The position numbers and the translations under genes were made by a program. Below, in pieces: positions 44,140-56,054 of a stretch of 64,000 nt of DNA (its first letter is position 1; every line of letters starts with the position of its first letter). The notes under the pieces were generated by a model. The model searched no databases and was not told where the DNA came from. It was given only the letters and a program-made list of their open reading frames with translations. Source of the stretch: Xanthobacteraceae bacterium (GTDB taxonomy: Bacteria; Pseudomonadota; Alphaproteobacteria; Rhizobiales; Xanthobacteraceae); contig JARBUD010000003.1 of NCBI GenBank assembly GCA_029239875.1, positions 62,001-126,000 of the forward strand, given 5' to 3'.

Positions 44140-45912
44140 TCATTTCTCCTGGATGTTCGTCCGGATGTGCAGTTCGCGGAGCTGCTTGGGGCTGGCTTCG
44201 TTCGGCGCGCCCATGAGCAGGTCGAGCGCCTGCTGGTTCATCGGGAAGATCGAGATCTCGCGCAGGTTCGTGGTGCCGCAGAGCAGCATCACGATGCGGT
44301 CGACGCCCGCCGCCATGCCGCCATGCGGCGGCGCGCCGTACTGGAAGGCACGGTAGAGGCCGCCGAAGCGCTCGACCACTTCCTGCTCGTCATAGCCGGC
44401 GAGCTCGAACGCCTTCACCATCGCCTCGGGGCGGTGGTTGCGGATGCCGCCGGAGGCGATCTCGTAGCCGTTGCAGGCGATGTCGTACTGGAACGCCTTG
44501 ATGGTGAGCGGGTCCTGCCCGTTCAGCGCGTCGAGCCCGCCCTGCGGCATGGAGAAGGGGTTGTGCGAGAAGTCGATCTTCTTCTCGTCCTCGCTCCACT
44601 CGTAGAAGGGGAAGTCGACGATCCAGGCCAGCTCGAAGCGGTCGTGGTCGACGAGGTTCAGTTCCTCGCCCACCTTGGTGCGGGCGGCGCCGGCGAACTT
44701 CACGAACTTCGCCGGATCACCGGCGACGAAGAAGGCGGCGTCGCCCTCCTTCAGGCCGAGCTGGTCACGGATCGCCGCGGTGCGCTCCGGGCCGATGTTA
44801 TTGGCGATCGGGCCGGCGCCCTCGCCGCCTTCACGCCACATGATGTAGCCGAGGCCCGGCTGGCCTTCGCCCTGCGCCCAACTGTTCATGCGGTCGCAGA
44901 AGGCACGCGAACCGCCGGTCGGGCCGGGAATGGCCCAGACGCGGTTCTGCTCGGCTTCCAGCAGGCGCGCGAACACCTTGAAGCCCGAGCCGCGGAAATG
45001 CTCGGAAACGTCCTGCATCTCGATCGGGTTGCGCAGGTCCGGCTTGTCGGTGCCGTACTTCTGCATCGAGACCGCGTAGGGAATGCGCGGCCAGTTCTTG
45101 GTCACCGGCTTGCCGTCGGCGAACTCCTCGAACACGCCGGTGATCACCGGCTCGACCGCGGCGAACACGTCCTCCTGCTCGACGAAGCTCATCTCCAGGT
45201 CGAGCTGGTAGAACTCGCCCGGCAGGCGGTCGGCACGCGGGTCCTCGTCGCGGAAGCAGGGCGCGATCTGGAAGTAGCGGTCGAAGCCGCTCATCATGAT
45301 CAGCTGCTTGTACTGCTGCGGCGCCTGCGGCAGGGCGTAGAACTTGCCGGGATGCAGGCGGCTCGGCACCAGGAAGTCGCGCGCGCCCTCCGGCGAGGAG
45401 GCGGTGAGGATCGGTGTCTGGAACTCGAAGAAGCCCTGCCCCTTCATGCGCCGGCGCATGGCGTCGATGATGGCGCCGCGAGTCATGATGTTCTTGTGCA
45501 GCTTCTCGCGGCGCAGGTCGAGGAAGCGGTAGCGCAGCCGCGTCTCCTCCGGGTACTCGACATCGCCGAAGACCGGCAGCGGCAGCTCGGCGCTCGCGCC
45601 CAGCACCTCGATCTCGGTGGCGTAGACCTCGACCTGGCCAGTGGGCAGCTCGGGGTTCTCGGTGCCGGCCGGGCGCAGGCGCACGCGGCCGTCGATGCGG
45701 ATCACCCATTCCGCGCGCACGGTCTCGGCCAGCTTGAAGGCCGGGCTGTCGGGATCGACCACCACCTGCGTCAGCCCGTAATGGTCGCGCAGGTCGATGA
45801 ACAGCACGCCGCCATGATCGCGGATGCGGTGGCACCAGCCGGAGAGCCGCGCGGTGGTGCCGACATCGCTCGCGCGAAGGGCCCCACAGGTATGCGAGCG
45901 ATAGCGGTGCAT
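44140..45912 (-). CDS. aspS: aspartyl-tRNA synthetase, non-discriminating type
   Basis: A 590-aa class II synthetase. The N-terminal OB anticodon domain is followed by motif 2 ([10 protein letters not shown]), the bacterial GAD insertion and motif 3 ([11 protein letters not shown]). In the OB domain the sequence [13 protein letters not shown] carries His where discriminating enzymes have Leu. That residue marks AspRS forms that also charge tRNA-Asn, which GatCAB then amidates. The ATG at 45912 begins [10 protein letters not shown], the usual start. A hairpin for the upstream gene ends 45 bases before it, so its own promoter must be very close. Confidence 0.95.
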   Translation of the reverse strand: MHRYRSHTCGALRASDVGTTARLSGWCHRIRDHGGVLFIDLRDHYGLTQVVVDPDSPAFKLAETVRAEWVIRIDGRVRLRPAGTENPELPTGQVEVYATEIEVLGASAELPLPVFGDVEYPEETRLRYRFLDLRREKLHKNIMTRGAIIDAMRRRMKGQGFFEFQTPILTASSPEGARDFLVPSRLHPGKFYALPQAPQQYKQLIMMSGFDRYFQIAPCFRDEDPRADRLPGEFYQLDLEMSFVEQEDVFAAVEPVITGVFEEFADGKPVTKNWPRIPYAVSMQKYGTDKPDLRNPIEMQDVSEHFRGSGFKVFARLLEAEQNRVWAIPGPTGGSRAFCDRMNSWAQGEGQPGLGYIMWREGGEGAGPIANNIGPERTAAIRDQLGLKEGDAAFFVAGDPAKFVKFAGAARTKVGEELNLVDHDRFELAWIVDFPFYEWSEDEKKIDFSHNPFSMPQGGLDALNGQDPLTIKAFQYDIACNGYEIASGGIRNHRPEAMVKAFELAGYDEQEVVERFGGLYRAFQYGAPPHGGMAAGVDRIVMLLCGTTNLREISIFPMNQQALDLLMGAPNEASPKQLRELHIRTNIQEK

Positions 45913-45956
45913 GACTTGATCCCGAAAAATTGGCCGCCATCGGTGGCGGAGACACG

Positions 45957-45990
45957 AAAACACCCCTCGCGCGGGGCGCGCGGAGGGGTG
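45957..45990 (-). terminator. terminator of the DUF992 gene, just upstream of aspS
   Basis: CACCCCTC (45961-45968) pairs with GAGGGGTG (45983-45990) around a GC-rich interior, and the minus-strand side is followed by TTTT. It is 58 bases after the DUF992 stop and 45 bases before the aspS start. Confidence 0.7.
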
Positions 45991-46047
45991 CATGTCGGGC
46001 TCGGCTTTGTCAAGGACGGCGGGCTTCGGGGCCCGCCGCCGGGCCGC

Positions 46048-46515
46048 TCAGGGCGCGTAGTTCAGCGTCAGCTCGGCGACGCCCAGCGCCAGCGAGGCGC
46101 CGACGCTGCCCTCGACCGAAAGCGGGTTGAGCGCGAAAGACTGGTCGGTGCCGACTAGCGCGTTGGCGCCGACCCCGACGCCCAGCGCCACGTCGCCCGA
46201 CACGCCGGCATACTTGCCGGCCAGCGCGCCCGGCGCGACCGCCTTCGACACGGAGGCGACGCCCCAGGTCATCATGCCCGCGCCGGTGGCGCCGAGGTCG
46301 AGGCCGACGCGCTGGATCACGCCGGTATAGGTCGAGACCGGCCCGTCGGTCGGCTTGAAGGTGCAGCTCAACGGCTGCTTGGACTCCACCACCATGCCGA
46401 TGCTGGAGCCGACGCTGCACACCAGCACGCCCACCGTCACCCGGTCGGCGGCATGGGCCGGCGCCGCCGCACCGGCGAGAGCGAGGGCGGTGAGAGCAAG
46501 GATCGTCTTGTTCAT
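46048..46515 (-). CDS. DUF992-family exported protein
   Basis: A 155-aa protein with a signal peptide (cleavage after APAHA) and the DUF992 pattern VTVGVLVCSVGSSIGMVV near the mature N-terminus. A second Cys follows in LSCTFKP, likely forming a disulfide. The C-terminal region is Gly-rich and beta-prone. Function is unknown; the family is common in Rhizobiales. AAGGGAA precedes the ATG. Divergent from rnd. Confidence 0.85.
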   Translation of the reverse strand: MNKTILALTALALAGAAAPAHAADRVTVGVLVCSVGSSIGMVVESKQPLSCTFKPTDGPVSTYTGVIQRVGLDLGATGAGMMTWGVASVSKAVAPGALAGKYAGVSGDVALGVGVGANALVGTDQSFALNPLSVEGSVGASLALGVAELTLNYAP

Positions 46516-46654
46516 GAATGGGTTCCCTTGGGAGGTCGGTGGGTCGGCCTTCGAATCGCTCGGTCCTAGCCCGGCGATAGGTAACACTTGCCGACGATTG
46601 CGGCACGATTCTGGGTCGTATCGGCGGCTCGACTCCGATATGTAACAAGTCAGC

Positions 46655-47812
46655 ATGAACATGATCACGACCACCGAAGCCCTGAGTGCGGCCTGCGAAC
46701 GGCTGGCCCGCCACTCCTTCATCACCGTCGACACCGAATTCCTGCGCGAGACGACCTTCTGGCCGAAGCTGTGCGTGGTGCAGCTCGCCAGCGTCGAGGA
46801 GGCCGTCGTGGTCGACGCCGTGGCCGACGGCATTGATCTCGCCCCCTTCTTCGCGCTGATGGCCGACGAGAAGGTGCTGAAGGTCTTCCATGCCGGCCGG
46901 CAGGACATCGAGATCGTCTGGCACCTCGCCGGCATCATCCCGCACCCGGTGTTCGACACGCAGGTCGCCGCCATGGTGCTCGGCCATGGCGATTCCATCT
47001 CCTACGACCAACTCGTGCAGCGCATCACCGGGGAGGTGCTCGACAAGTCGCTGCGCTTCACCGACTGGTCGCGCCGCCCGCTCTCGGCAGCCCAGATCGC
47101 CTATGCCGAAGCCGACGTCACCCATCTGCGCGACGTCTTCCTCAAGCTCGACGCGGATCTCAAGAAGCGCGGCCGCGCCGACTGGGTCGGCGAGGAGATG
47201 GCGGTGCTCATCTCGCCCGACACCTATCGGCAGGAGCCGGAGCGCGCCTGGGAGCGGCTGCGCTCGCGCGCCCGCAAGCCGAAGGACCTCGCCGTGCTGA
47301 TGGAGGTCGCCGCCTGGCGCGAACGCGAGGCGCAATCGCGCGATACGCCGCGCTCGCGCATCCTGAAGGACGACGTGATCGGCGAGATCGCCTCCCAGCA
47401 CCCGACCACGGCCGAGCGGCTCGGTCAGTTGCGCTCGATCCCCAAGGGGTTCGAGCGTTCCCGCGCCGGCGAGCAGATCATCGAGGCCGTGAAGGCCGGC
47501 CTTGCCCGCGATCCCAAGACCCTGCCGCGCATTGAGCGCGACAAGCCGCTCTCCAACGGCGCCTCGGCGACGGTCGAGCTGCTGAAGGTACTGCTGCGCA
47601 TGACCTCCGAGCAGCACGGCGTCGCCGCCAAGATCATCGCGACGGTGGACGATCTCGAGCGCATCGCCTCGGAAGAGGAGCCGGACGTGCCGGCGCTGCA
47701 TGGCTGGCGGCGCGAACTGTTCGGCGAGCGGGCGCTGGCGCTGAAGTCCGGCCATCTCGCGCTCGCCATGCAGCGCGGGCGGGTGATCGCGCTCGACCGC
47801 CCGGCGGGCTAG
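46655..47812 (+). CDS. rnd: ribonuclease D
   Basis: A 385-aa 3'-5' exoribonuclease acting in tRNA 3' maturation. The DEDDy exonuclease motifs are visible: [21 protein letters not shown] and [13 protein letters not shown]. One HRDC domain follows (about 210-290, [16 protein letters not shown]). The ATG at 46655 has no clear Shine-Dalgarno; the ATG at 46661 is an alternative. Its stop lies 6 bases from the convergent ppx stop. Confidence 0.93.
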   Translation: MNMITTTEALSAACERLARHSFITVDTEFLRETTFWPKLCVVQLASVEEAVVVDAVADGIDLAPFFALMADEKVLKVFHAGRQDIEIVWHLAGIIPHPVFDTQVAAMVLGHGDSISYDQLVQRITGEVLDKSLRFTDWSRRPLSAAQIAYAEADVTHLRDVFLKLDADLKKRGRADWVGEEMAVLISPDTYRQEPERAWERLRSRARKPKDLAVLMEVAAWREREAQSRDTPRSRILKDDVIGEIASQHPTTAERLGQLRSIPKGFERSRAGEQIIEAVKAGLARDPKTLPRIERDKPLSNGASATVELLKVLLRMTSEQHGVAAKIIATVDDLERIASEEEPDVPALHGWRRELFGERALALKSGHLALAMQRGRVIALDRPAG

Positions 47813-47818
47813 CCTTCC

Positions 47819-49336
47819 TCAGCTCGTCACGATCCCCGACTCCCGCCCGATCAGCCGGCCCAGCGTGCGCAGCCGGTTGCCGACGCGGTCGCCGCCGAGC
47901 GGGGCGAGATCGCCCTTCAGGCGCAGGGCCAGCTTGCCGCGCTCGACCAGCAGCGGCGTCAGCGGCAGCGTGCCGGGCATGGCGGCGGAGAGGATGTAGC
48001 CGACCCGCATCGCGGCGCCGACGATACGGGCGCGGTCGAGGAAGCGGGCGGAGACCAGCTCGCGGATGCGCGGGGAGAGGTCCTCGTCGATCAGCCCGAC
48101 ATGGCGGTAGTAGATCGCCAGCGCCAGGAAGGCGCGGCCGGGATGGTCGACGCCGATGAAGGCGGCATGGGCGATCAGGTTGAGGCTCTGCTCGCCGCGA
48201 TAATCGGGATGCGCCCGCCAGCTTATGTCCGACAGCAGGCAGGCGGCGTGGCGCAGCCGCTTCTCCTCGGCGCTCTCATCGATGCCGCTCGAATGCATGA
48301 AGCGGTCGGTCCACTCGACCAGTTCCCAGCCATGGGCCGGCGAGCGCGAACGCACCTCGTTGAGCTCGGCGCTGGCGGTGATCAGCGGGTCGGTCTTCTT
48401 GTCCTCGTCGGTCAGCAGCTCGAACAGCCGCCCTTCACGCACGCCCTGCGCCGAGAGATAGATGTTTGCCGGCTTGCCGATGCGGATGATGTGCTCCAGC
48501 ACCAGCGCGCCATAGGCGAGCAGCGGCCGGCGCACGTCGGAGACGGTGTCGATGCGCGAGAGCGTGTCGACCGGCACGCGGCGCACGAGCCGGCAGAACT
48601 CCAGCGCCTCCTTGGCGGGGATGACGTAGCCGTGCATCACGTGAAGCGGGTAGCCGCGCTGGAACATGTGCAGCCGCGACAGCGCGCGCCAGGTGCCGCC
48701 GACGGCATAGAAGGTGCGGCCCTTCAGATGCTCCAGGTGCGTCTCCTTGGAGAGCAGCTCCTTGACGATCTTCTCGGCCTTCTTCAGCGAGCGGCCGGAC
48801 GTGTCCTGCAAGGCGAGGCCGCCGAGCGGGAAGGTCGCGCCGGAACCGATGCGGTGGCCATGCAGGTCGGCGAGTTCCAGCGAGCCGCCGCCCAGGTCAC
48901 CGACCACGCCGTTGGCGTGATGCACGCCGGAGATGATGCCGAGGCCGGAAAGCTGCGCCTCGCGCTTGCCGGAGAGCAGCTCGACATCGGTGCGGCAGAT
49001 CTCCGAGCAGGCGGCGACGAACTCCGCCCCGTTGGAGGCGTCGCGCGCGGCGGCGGTGGCGAGCACGATGAGCTGGCCGACGCCCATGCGGTCGCACAGC
49101 ACGCGGAAGCGGCGTAGCGTGCCGAGCGCCTTCTCCACCGCGTCCGGATTGAGCCGGCCGGTGGTCGCCACCTCGCGGCCGAGGCCGCAGGATGCCTTCT
49201 CGTTGAAGATCGGCGTCGGGCTGCGCGACAGCCGCTCATAGACGACGAGACGCACCGAGTTCGAGCCGATGTCGATCACGGCAATGGGCGCGCCCGCGAC
49301 CAGGCCGTGGCCTGCCTCCCACATGTTCGGACTCAT
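47819..49336 (-). CDS. ppx: exopolyphosphatase (Ppx/GppA family)
   Basis: A 505-aa enzyme that shortens polyphosphate. It has the ASKHA phosphate loops IDIGSNSVRLVVYE and VGDLGGGSLELADL, and a helical HD-type C-terminal half (HAACLLSDISWRAHPDY). The start at 49336 is 4 bases after the ppk stop; a downstream Met (49324) is possible. It works against the neighbouring PPK. Confidence 0.92.
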   Translation of the reverse strand: MSPNMWEAGHGLVAGAPIAVIDIGSNSVRLVVYERLSRSPTPIFNEKASCGLGREVATTGRLNPDAVEKALGTLRRFRVLCDRMGVGQLIVLATAAARDASNGAEFVAACSEICRTDVELLSGKREAQLSGLGIISGVHHANGVVGDLGGGSLELADLHGHRIGSGATFPLGGLALQDTSGRSLKKAEKIVKELLSKETHLEHLKGRTFYAVGGTWRALSRLHMFQRGYPLHVMHGYVIPAKEALEFCRLVRRVPVDTLSRIDTVSDVRRPLLAYGALVLEHIIRIGKPANIYLSAQGVREGRLFELLTDEDKKTDPLITASAELNEVRSRSPAHGWELVEWTDRFMHSSGIDESAEEKRLRHAACLLSDISWRAHPDYRGEQSLNLIAHAAFIGVDHPGRAFLALAIYYRHVGLIDEDLSPRIRELVSARFLDRARIVGAAMRVGYILSAAMPGTLPLTPLLVERGKLALRLKGDLAPLGGDRVGNRLRTLGRLIGRESGIVTS

Positions 49337-49340
49337 GCGT

Positions 49341-51641
49341 TCACGCACGCTCGCGGCGGCGGATGAGGTTGCGTGGCGAAGATTCCTTGAGCGACTTGCC
49401 ACGTCCCGACAGGCTCGGATTGGTCATGAAATAGAGTTGGGCGTTGAATTTCTCTTCGCCCTCGCCCGGCACTATGCGTTGCGAGGAACCGTCGGGCAAC
49501 ACGCGCCAACTCTGCTGGTTGTCCTGCAGGTTGGCGACCATGATCTGATCGAGAATTTGCATGTGCACCGTGGCGTTGGTGATCGGGCACAGCGCCTCGA
49601 CGCGGCGGTCGAGATTGCGCGGCATCAGGTCGGCCGAGGAGATGTAGAGCGCCGCGCTCGGATGCGGCAGGCCGTGGCCGTTGCCGAAGGCATAGATGCG
49701 CCCGTGCTCGAGGAAGCGGCCGACGATCGACTTGACGCGGATGTTCTCCGACAGGCCAGGCACGCCCGGCCGCAGGCAGCATATGCCGCGCACTACGATA
49801 TCGATCGGCACGCCGTTCTGGCTGGCGCGGTAGAGCGCGTCGATGATCATCGGGTCGACCAGCGAGTTCATCTTCAGCCAGATCGCCGCCGGCTTGCCGG
49901 CCCTGGCGAAGGCGATCTCGGCATCGATGTGCTCGAGGATGCGCTTCTTCAGCGTCAGCGGGGCGATGGACATCGCCTCCAGCTCCGCCGGCTCGGCATA
50001 GCCGGTGATGAAATTGAAGATGTGCGCCACGTCGCGAGAGATCACCGGATCGGCGGTGAAGAAGGACAGGTCGGTGTAGATGCGCGCCGTGATCGGGTGG
50101 TAGTTGCCGGTGCCGACATGGCAGTAGCTGGCGAGCTGCCCGCCCTCGCGGCGCACGACGAGCGAGAGCTTGGCGTGGGTCTTCAGCTCCAGGAAGCCGA
50201 ACACCACCTGCACGCCGGCGCGTTCGAGGTCGCGCGCCCAGCGGATATTGGCCTCCTCGTCGAAGCGCGCCTTCAGCTCCACCAGCGCCGTGACCGACTT
50301 GCCGGCCTCGGCCGCTTCCGCCAGTGCCTTGACGATCGGGCTGTCGGAGGAGGTGCGGTAGAGCGTCTGCTTGATGGCGACGACGTTCGGGTCGCGCGCC
50401 GCCTGCCGCAGGAACTGCACCACCGCGTCGAAGGATTCGTACGGGTGGTGGATGACAAGGTCCTTGGCGCGGATGGCGGCGAAGGAATCGCCGGCATGGT
50501 CGCGGAAGCGCTCGGGGAAGCGCGGATTGTAAGGCTTGAACTTGAGGTCCGGCCGGTCGATTCCGACGAGCTGGCTGAACTCGTTGAGCGCCAGCACGCC
50601 GTGGACCAGGAAGATCTCGTCGTCGCTCACACCGAGCTCGCGGGCGACGAAGTTGCGCAGTTCCTCCGGCATGGAGGCGTCGATCTCGAGACGGATGACC
50701 TGGCCGAGGCGCCGGCGCTTCAGCGCGGTCTCGAACTGGCGCATCAGGTCCTCGGCCTCTTCCTCGACTTCGAGGTCGCTGTCGCGGATGACGCGGAAAC
50801 CGCCCTGCCCCTTCACCTGGTAGCCCGGGAACAGTCGGCCGATGAACAGGCCGATCATCTGCTCCAGCGTGATGAAGCGCTGCACGCCGCTCTCGCCGTC
50901 CGGCAGGCGGATGAAGCGGTCGATCTTCGCCGGCACGCGGATGAGCGCGTTCATCGCCCGCCCGTCATGGATGCGCGCGAGCTGCAGCGCCAGCGAAAAG
51001 CCGAGATTGGGAATGAAGGGGAACGGGTGCGCCGGGTCGATGGCGAGCGGTGTAAGCACGGGGAAGACGTGGCTGAGGAAGAAGTCGTCCAGCACCGAGC
51101 GGTCGGCCTTGTCGACGTCGGCGCCGTCCACCAGCACGATGCCGCCCGCAACCAGCTCCGTGCGCAGCTCGCGCCAGCGCGCCTGCTGGTCCTCGGCCAG
51201 CTCGGCGACGGCGGCGGAGATGAGCGGCAGCTGCTCGGCAGGGGTGAGCCCGTCGGGGCTGCGGCCGCCGAATCCCTCGCGCACCTGCTCCTTCAGGCCG
51301 GCGACGCGGACCATGAAGAACTCGTCGAGATTGTTGGCGGAGATGGAAAGGAAGCGCAGCTGCTCCAGCAGCGGATGCTCGCGGTTGGAGGCCTCCTCCA
51401 GCACACGGCGGTTGAACTCCAGCCAGGACAGCTCGCGATTGATGAAGCGCTCCGGCGCGTCCATCAGCTCGTCCTCGAGCGGCTTCGTCGTTACCGGCTC
51501 GTGCACCGGTGGCTGGCCGAGCTCGGCTTCTGCCACCACCTGTGTCTCGCTTTCGGTCACCATCGCCACTGCGTCCTTCTTGCGGCTCACGCGCTTCGAC
51601 CGGCGGGAAGGTCGCCGGGCTTCGTGACGGATGGATGACAT
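49341..51641 (-). CDS. ppk: polyphosphate kinase 1
   Basis: A 766-aa PPK1. It contains the N-terminal helical domain ([17 protein letters not shown] at about residue 68), the head domain, and two PLD-like C-terminal domains. The phosphorylated His is in [12 protein letters not shown]. An extra N-terminal 60 residues are basic then acidic. Met at 51563 is a possible later start, but 51641 directly follows hdaA spacing and no better site is seen. It makes polyphosphate from ATP. Confidence 0.94.
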   Translation of the reverse strand: MSSIRHEARRPSRRSKRVSRKKDAVAMVTESETQVVAEAELGQPPVHEPVTTKPLEDELMDAPERFINRELSWLEFNRRVLEEASNREHPLLEQLRFLSISANNLDEFFMVRVAGLKEQVREGFGGRSPDGLTPAEQLPLISAAVAELAEDQQARWRELRTELVAGGIVLVDGADVDKADRSVLDDFFLSHVFPVLTPLAIDPAHPFPFIPNLGFSLALQLARIHDGRAMNALIRVPAKIDRFIRLPDGESGVQRFITLEQMIGLFIGRLFPGYQVKGQGGFRVIRDSDLEVEEEAEDLMRQFETALKRRRLGQVIRLEIDASMPEELRNFVARELGVSDDEIFLVHGVLALNEFSQLVGIDRPDLKFKPYNPRFPERFRDHAGDSFAAIRAKDLVIHHPYESFDAVVQFLRQAARDPNVVAIKQTLYRTSSDSPIVKALAEAAEAGKSVTALVELKARFDEEANIRWARDLERAGVQVVFGFLELKTHAKLSLVVRREGGQLASYCHVGTGNYHPITARIYTDLSFFTADPVISRDVAHIFNFITGYAEPAELEAMSIAPLTLKKRILEHIDAEIAFARAGKPAAIWLKMNSLVDPMIIDALYRASQNGVPIDIVVRGICCLRPGVPGLSENIRVKSIVGRFLEHGRIYAFGNGHGLPHPSAALYISSADLMPRNLDRRVEALCPITNATVHMQILDQIMVANLQDNQQSWRVLPDGSSQRIVPGEGEEKFNAQLYFMTNPSLSGRGKSLKESSPRNLIRRRERA

Positions 51642-51659
51642 GATAGGCCGAACCTATGG

Positions 51660-52385
51660 TCAAGTCGTGAACGGGCGGGGCGTGACGACGTCAGGCGTCG
51701 ACTCCGGCCCTGCCGCGCGGCTGCGCAGAAGCTCCGAGGCGAGCGCCCGCGTCAAGGGCCGCTTGCGCGCCAGCGCCTCGCGGTCGAGCTCGGCGACGAT
51801 GTCGCGCAGTCCGGCGATGGAGCGCTCGACGCGCGGCAGAAGATAGCTCAGCAGCGCCTCGTCGGGCACGATCTGGCGGTCGGCGAACAGCTTCACCGCC
51901 ACTGCCGCCAGCAATTCCTCGTCCGGAGCCCCCAGCGAAACGATTGGCATCGCCCGCAGCCGCGAGGCGAGGTCGCGCGTCGCGACCGTCTCGGCCAGCG
52001 CAGCCGGCGCGCGCCGGGCCGTAACCAGCACATGGGCGCGCTGCTCGCCGGCGAGGTTCATCAGGTGGAACAGCGCCGCTTCCGGCACCGCGCCCTCGCC
52101 GAGATCCTCGACGACGAGGGCCCCCGAGGCGAGCAGTGCCGGCACCGTGGCGGCGTCGAGCGCCGCGGCGGGCACGACCTGCGCCCCGGTCTCCGCGGCG
52201 AAGATGGCGGCGAGATGCGACTTGCCCGAGCCCTCCGGCCCGACCAGGGCGACGACGCGTGCCGGCCAGTCCGGCCAGGCGTCGATCAGCGCCAGCGCCG
52301 CCTCGTTGGCCCTTCCGGGCAGGAAATCGTCACGGGTCCGGCTGTCGGCATGCGGCAGGTCCAGCGGCAGCTGGCGGGCGGCCAT
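51660..52385 (-). CDS. hdaA: DnaA regulatory inactivator HdaA (Hda)
   Basis: A 241-aa AAA+ protein like DnaA domain III but lacking the DNA-binding domain. Walker A is GPEGSGKS and Walker B LVVEDLG. The N-terminus QLPLDLPHAD contains a sliding-clamp-binding motif of the Hda type, which links it to DnaA-ATP hydrolysis after initiation. It starts 1 base after the upstream permease stop and ends 18 bases before ppk. In alphaproteobacteria this gene limits re-initiation. Confidence 0.92.
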   Translation of the reverse strand: MAARQLPLDLPHADSRTRDDFLPGRANEAALALIDAWPDWPARVVALVGPEGSGKSHLAAIFAAETGAQVVPAAALDAATVPALLASGALVVEDLGEGAVPEAALFHLMNLAGEQRAHVLVTARRAPAALAETVATRDLASRLRAMPIVSLGAPDEELLAAVAVKLFADRQIVPDEALLSYLLPRVERSIAGLRDIVAELDREALARKRPLTRALASELLRSRAAGPESTPDVVTPRPFTT

Positions 52386-52386
52386 G

Positions 52387-53511
52387 TCAGCGCGCCCGCG
52401 CCTGCGGCGCCGGCTCGACGGGCGCGGGCGGCGCGCCCGAGGGCTCCTCCTCGCCGGTATAAAGCGGGCTGTCGAGGTACTGGTCGATGGCGAAGCGCAT
52501 CAGCACGCCAACCGCCGCCGCCAGCGGCACCGCCAGCAGCAGGCCGAGGAAGCCGAGCAGATAGCCGAAGGCCAAAAGGGCGAACATCAGCCAGACCGGG
52601 TGCAGCCCGACGCTGTCGCCGACCAGCTTGGGCGAGAGGATGTAGCCCTCGATGAACTGGCCGAAGACGAAGATGCCGATCACCAGCCCGATCATCGAAT
52701 AGTCCGGAAAGAACTGCACGATGGCGACGCCGGCCGCCAGCACCAGCCCGGTCAGCGAGCCGACATAGGGGATGAAGGTGATGATCCCCGAGATGAAGCC
52801 GATGACGAAGCCGAAGTTCAGCCCGGTCATGGACAGGCTGATGGCGTAGAAGCTGCCGAGGATCAGGCACACCAGCGACTGGCCGCGCACGAAGCCGGCG
52901 ATGGCGCGGTCCATCTGGCGGGCGAGGCCGCGGATGATCGGGCGGTTCTTCACCGGTACCCAGGAATCGACCTTCTCCACCATGTGGTTCCAGTCGTTGA
53001 GGATGTAGAAGGCCACCACAGGCGTGATCACCAGCAGCGAGAACAGCGAGATCAGCGCCTGGCCGCCGGTCCACAGCGACTGGATCAGGGTGAGCATGTA
53101 GGTGGCGCCCTGCGACACCAGCTCGTTCAGCCCCTGCTGGATGCTCGGCATGTTGTCGCCGACGAGATCGCGCAGCCAGGTCGCGGTCTTCTCCTCGCTG
53201 GTGATCATGTTCTGCAGCCGGACGATGTAGTCCGGCAGGCGCTGGATGAAGGCGGCGAGCTGCGAGCCGAAGATCGGAACCACCAGCAACATCAGGAGGA
53301 TGGCGACCAGCAGCGTCAGCGCGATGGCGACCAGCGAGGCGGCCAGCCGGTTGACGCCCCATTTCTCCAGCCGCGTGGTCACGGGATTGAGGAAATAGGC
53401 CAGGGCAAGGCCGGCGACGAAGGGCAGCAGCACGCTGCTCAGCAGCCAGGCGGCAGCGATGACGATGGCGAGCACCGTCAGCCAGAAGGTCACCTGCTTA
53501 TGCCAGGCCAT
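52387..53511 (-). CDS. AI-2E family transporter (PerM-like)
   Basis: A 374-aa membrane protein of the AI-2E/PerM family with about eight hydrophobic segments. A long cytoplasmic or periplasmic stretch follows the second segment. The conserved IPYVGSLTGLVLA and the PKLVGDSVGLHPVW region occur near the C-terminal half. The tail is Pro/Ala-rich. The ATG at 53511 has GGAG upstream. It precedes hdaA, the usual arrangement in Rhizobiales. Substrate is unknown; the family name does not prove autoinducer export. Confidence 0.88.
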   Translation of the reverse strand: MAWHKQVTFWLTVLAIVIAAAWLLSSVLLPFVAGLALAYFLNPVTTRLEKWGVNRLAASLVAIALTLLVAILLMLLVVPIFGSQLAAFIQRLPDYIVRLQNMITSEEKTATWLRDLVGDNMPSIQQGLNELVSQGATYMLTLIQSLWTGGQALISLFSLLVITPVVAFYILNDWNHMVEKVDSWVPVKNRPIIRGLARQMDRAIAGFVRGQSLVCLILGSFYAISLSMTGLNFGFVIGFISGIITFIPYVGSLTGLVLAAGVAIVQFFPDYSMIGLVIGIFVFGQFIEGYILSPKLVGDSVGLHPVWLMFALLAFGYLLGFLGLLLAVPLAAAVGVLMRFAIDQYLDSPLYTGEEEPSGAPPAPVEPAPQARAR

Positions 53512-53703
53512 CCGATCTCCATCCCGCGAACCGCTCGTCGCGGAGAAATAGATACAGGAAAATCCGGTGTTTGCGATGCGTAAGCGACGCCGCCCCCGCC
53601 ATTCACAGCAGCTGCGCGCCCGCCGAAGGAGCCATGGCCATCGGCGCCGTGCCGTGGCACAAGGCGGGCGGCGCGCCCGCCCGCGCCGGAAGGCAGCCTG
53701 CGC

Positions 53704-54891
53704 ATGCACTCTCCCCGAACCTCCTCGCCGACGATCACCGTCTCCCTCGTCACCTCCGGCGTCGTCGCCGCTCTGGTCGGCTTCGGCGGCACCCTGCCGC
53801 TTATCGTGGCCGCCGCGCAGGCGGTGGGCGCGACGCCGGGCCAGATCGCCTCGGGCGTGATCGGCCTGTGCCTCTCCATGGCGTTTTCGACGGCCTGGCT
53901 CGGCTGGCGCCACCGCATGCCCATCATCGCCGCATGGTCGACCCCGGGCGGCGCGCTGATCGCGGGCGCGCACGGACTCACCATCGAGACGGTCGTCGCC
54001 GCCTATCTGCTGGCGGGCGTGCTGCTGCTGGTCACCGCGGCGGTGAAGCCGCTCGGCGCGCTGGTACAGCGCCTGCCGGTCGCCATCGCCGCCGCCATGC
54101 TGGCGGGCGTGCTGTTTCGCTTCTGCATCGCCGTGTTCACCGCCGGGCAGGCCGACCCACTACTGGTGCTGCCGCTGGTGCTGATCTTCCTGGTCGCGCG
54201 ACGCATCAGCCCGTTCGGCGGGGTGCTGGCGGTGCTGGTCATCGGCATCGCGCTGGCCTTCTTCCTCGGCCGGGTCGGTCCCCTGCCCCCGAGCGTCCCG
54301 CTGCCGACGCTCGAATTCATCGTGCCACGCCTCGATCTGCAGTCGCTGATCGGCGTCGGCGTACCGCTTTACATCGTCACCATGGCCTCGCAGAACCTGC
54401 CGGGCTTCGCCGTGCTACAGGCCGCCGGCTACAGGCCGCCGACGCAGTCGATCCTCGCCTCGACGGCGATCGCCTCGCTCGTCACCGCGCCGTTCGGCTC
54501 GTTGACCTCGAACCTCGCCGCCATCACCGCCTCCATCTGCGCCGGTCCCGACGCGCATCCCGATCCGGCCAAGCGCTGGCTCACCACGCCCTTCTACGCG
54601 CTGAGCTACATCGTGCTGGCGGCGGGCGGCGCCTTCATGGTCGCGCTGATCGCGGCCCTGCCGGCCGGGCTGGTGGCCGCCTTTGCCGGGCTCGCGCTGC
54701 TGGGACCGCTGGTCAACGCGCTCGCGACCTCAATGGGCGACACCGCCAAGCGCTTCCCGGCGGTGCTGACGCTGGCGGTGACGGCCTCCGGCATGACGCT
54801 TTTCGATATCGGCTCGGCCTTCTGGGGTCTTCTCGCCGGACTGATCGCGCTCGGCATCGAGCATGCCGGCGCGCGCCGGCAGGCGCGTTAA
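53704..54891 (+). CDS. benE: BenE-family benzoate/proton symporter
   Basis: A 395-aa membrane protein with about 12 hydrophobic segments and BenE-family features such as WSTPGGALIAG and QNLPGFAVLQAAGY. The ATG at 53704 follows GGAAGGCAG. No benzoate-degrading genes occur in the window, so its natural substrate is uncertain. It lies ahead of purM with a 70-base gap. Confidence 0.86.
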   Translation: MHSPRTSSPTITVSLVTSGVVAALVGFGGTLPLIVAAAQAVGATPGQIASGVIGLCLSMAFSTAWLGWRHRMPIIAAWSTPGGALIAGAHGLTIETVVAAYLLAGVLLLVTAAVKPLGALVQRLPVAIAAAMLAGVLFRFCIAVFTAGQADPLLVLPLVLIFLVARRISPFGGVLAVLVIGIALAFFLGRVGPLPPSVPLPTLEFIVPRLDLQSLIGVGVPLYIVTMASQNLPGFAVLQAAGYRPPTQSILASTAIASLVTAPFGSLTSNLAAITASICAGPDAHPDPAKRWLTTPFYALSYIVLAAGGAFMVALIAALPAGLVAAFAGLALLGPLVNALATSMGDTAKRFPAVLTLAVTASGMTLFDIGSAFWGLLAGLIALGIEHAGARRQAR

Positions 54892-54961
54892 GCCCGCCCG
54901 CTTGCGGGGGCGTCCATAAGCGGCTAAGCCGCAGCACTTCTTGCATGACAGACGGTTTGAG

Positions 54962-56041
<1,080 letters not shown>

Positions 56042-56054
56042 CGAGGGGCAGGCC

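Noticed and set aside
45912-45990. T-box or tRNA-sensing leader for aspS
   Set aside because: The hairpin belongs to the upstream gene's terminator, only 45 bases remain, and T-boxes are not expected in this bacterial group.
49269-51638. Plus-strand frame of nearly 800 codons opposite ppk
   Set aside because: It is a mirror of the well-supported PPK1 frame without any start signal or domain.
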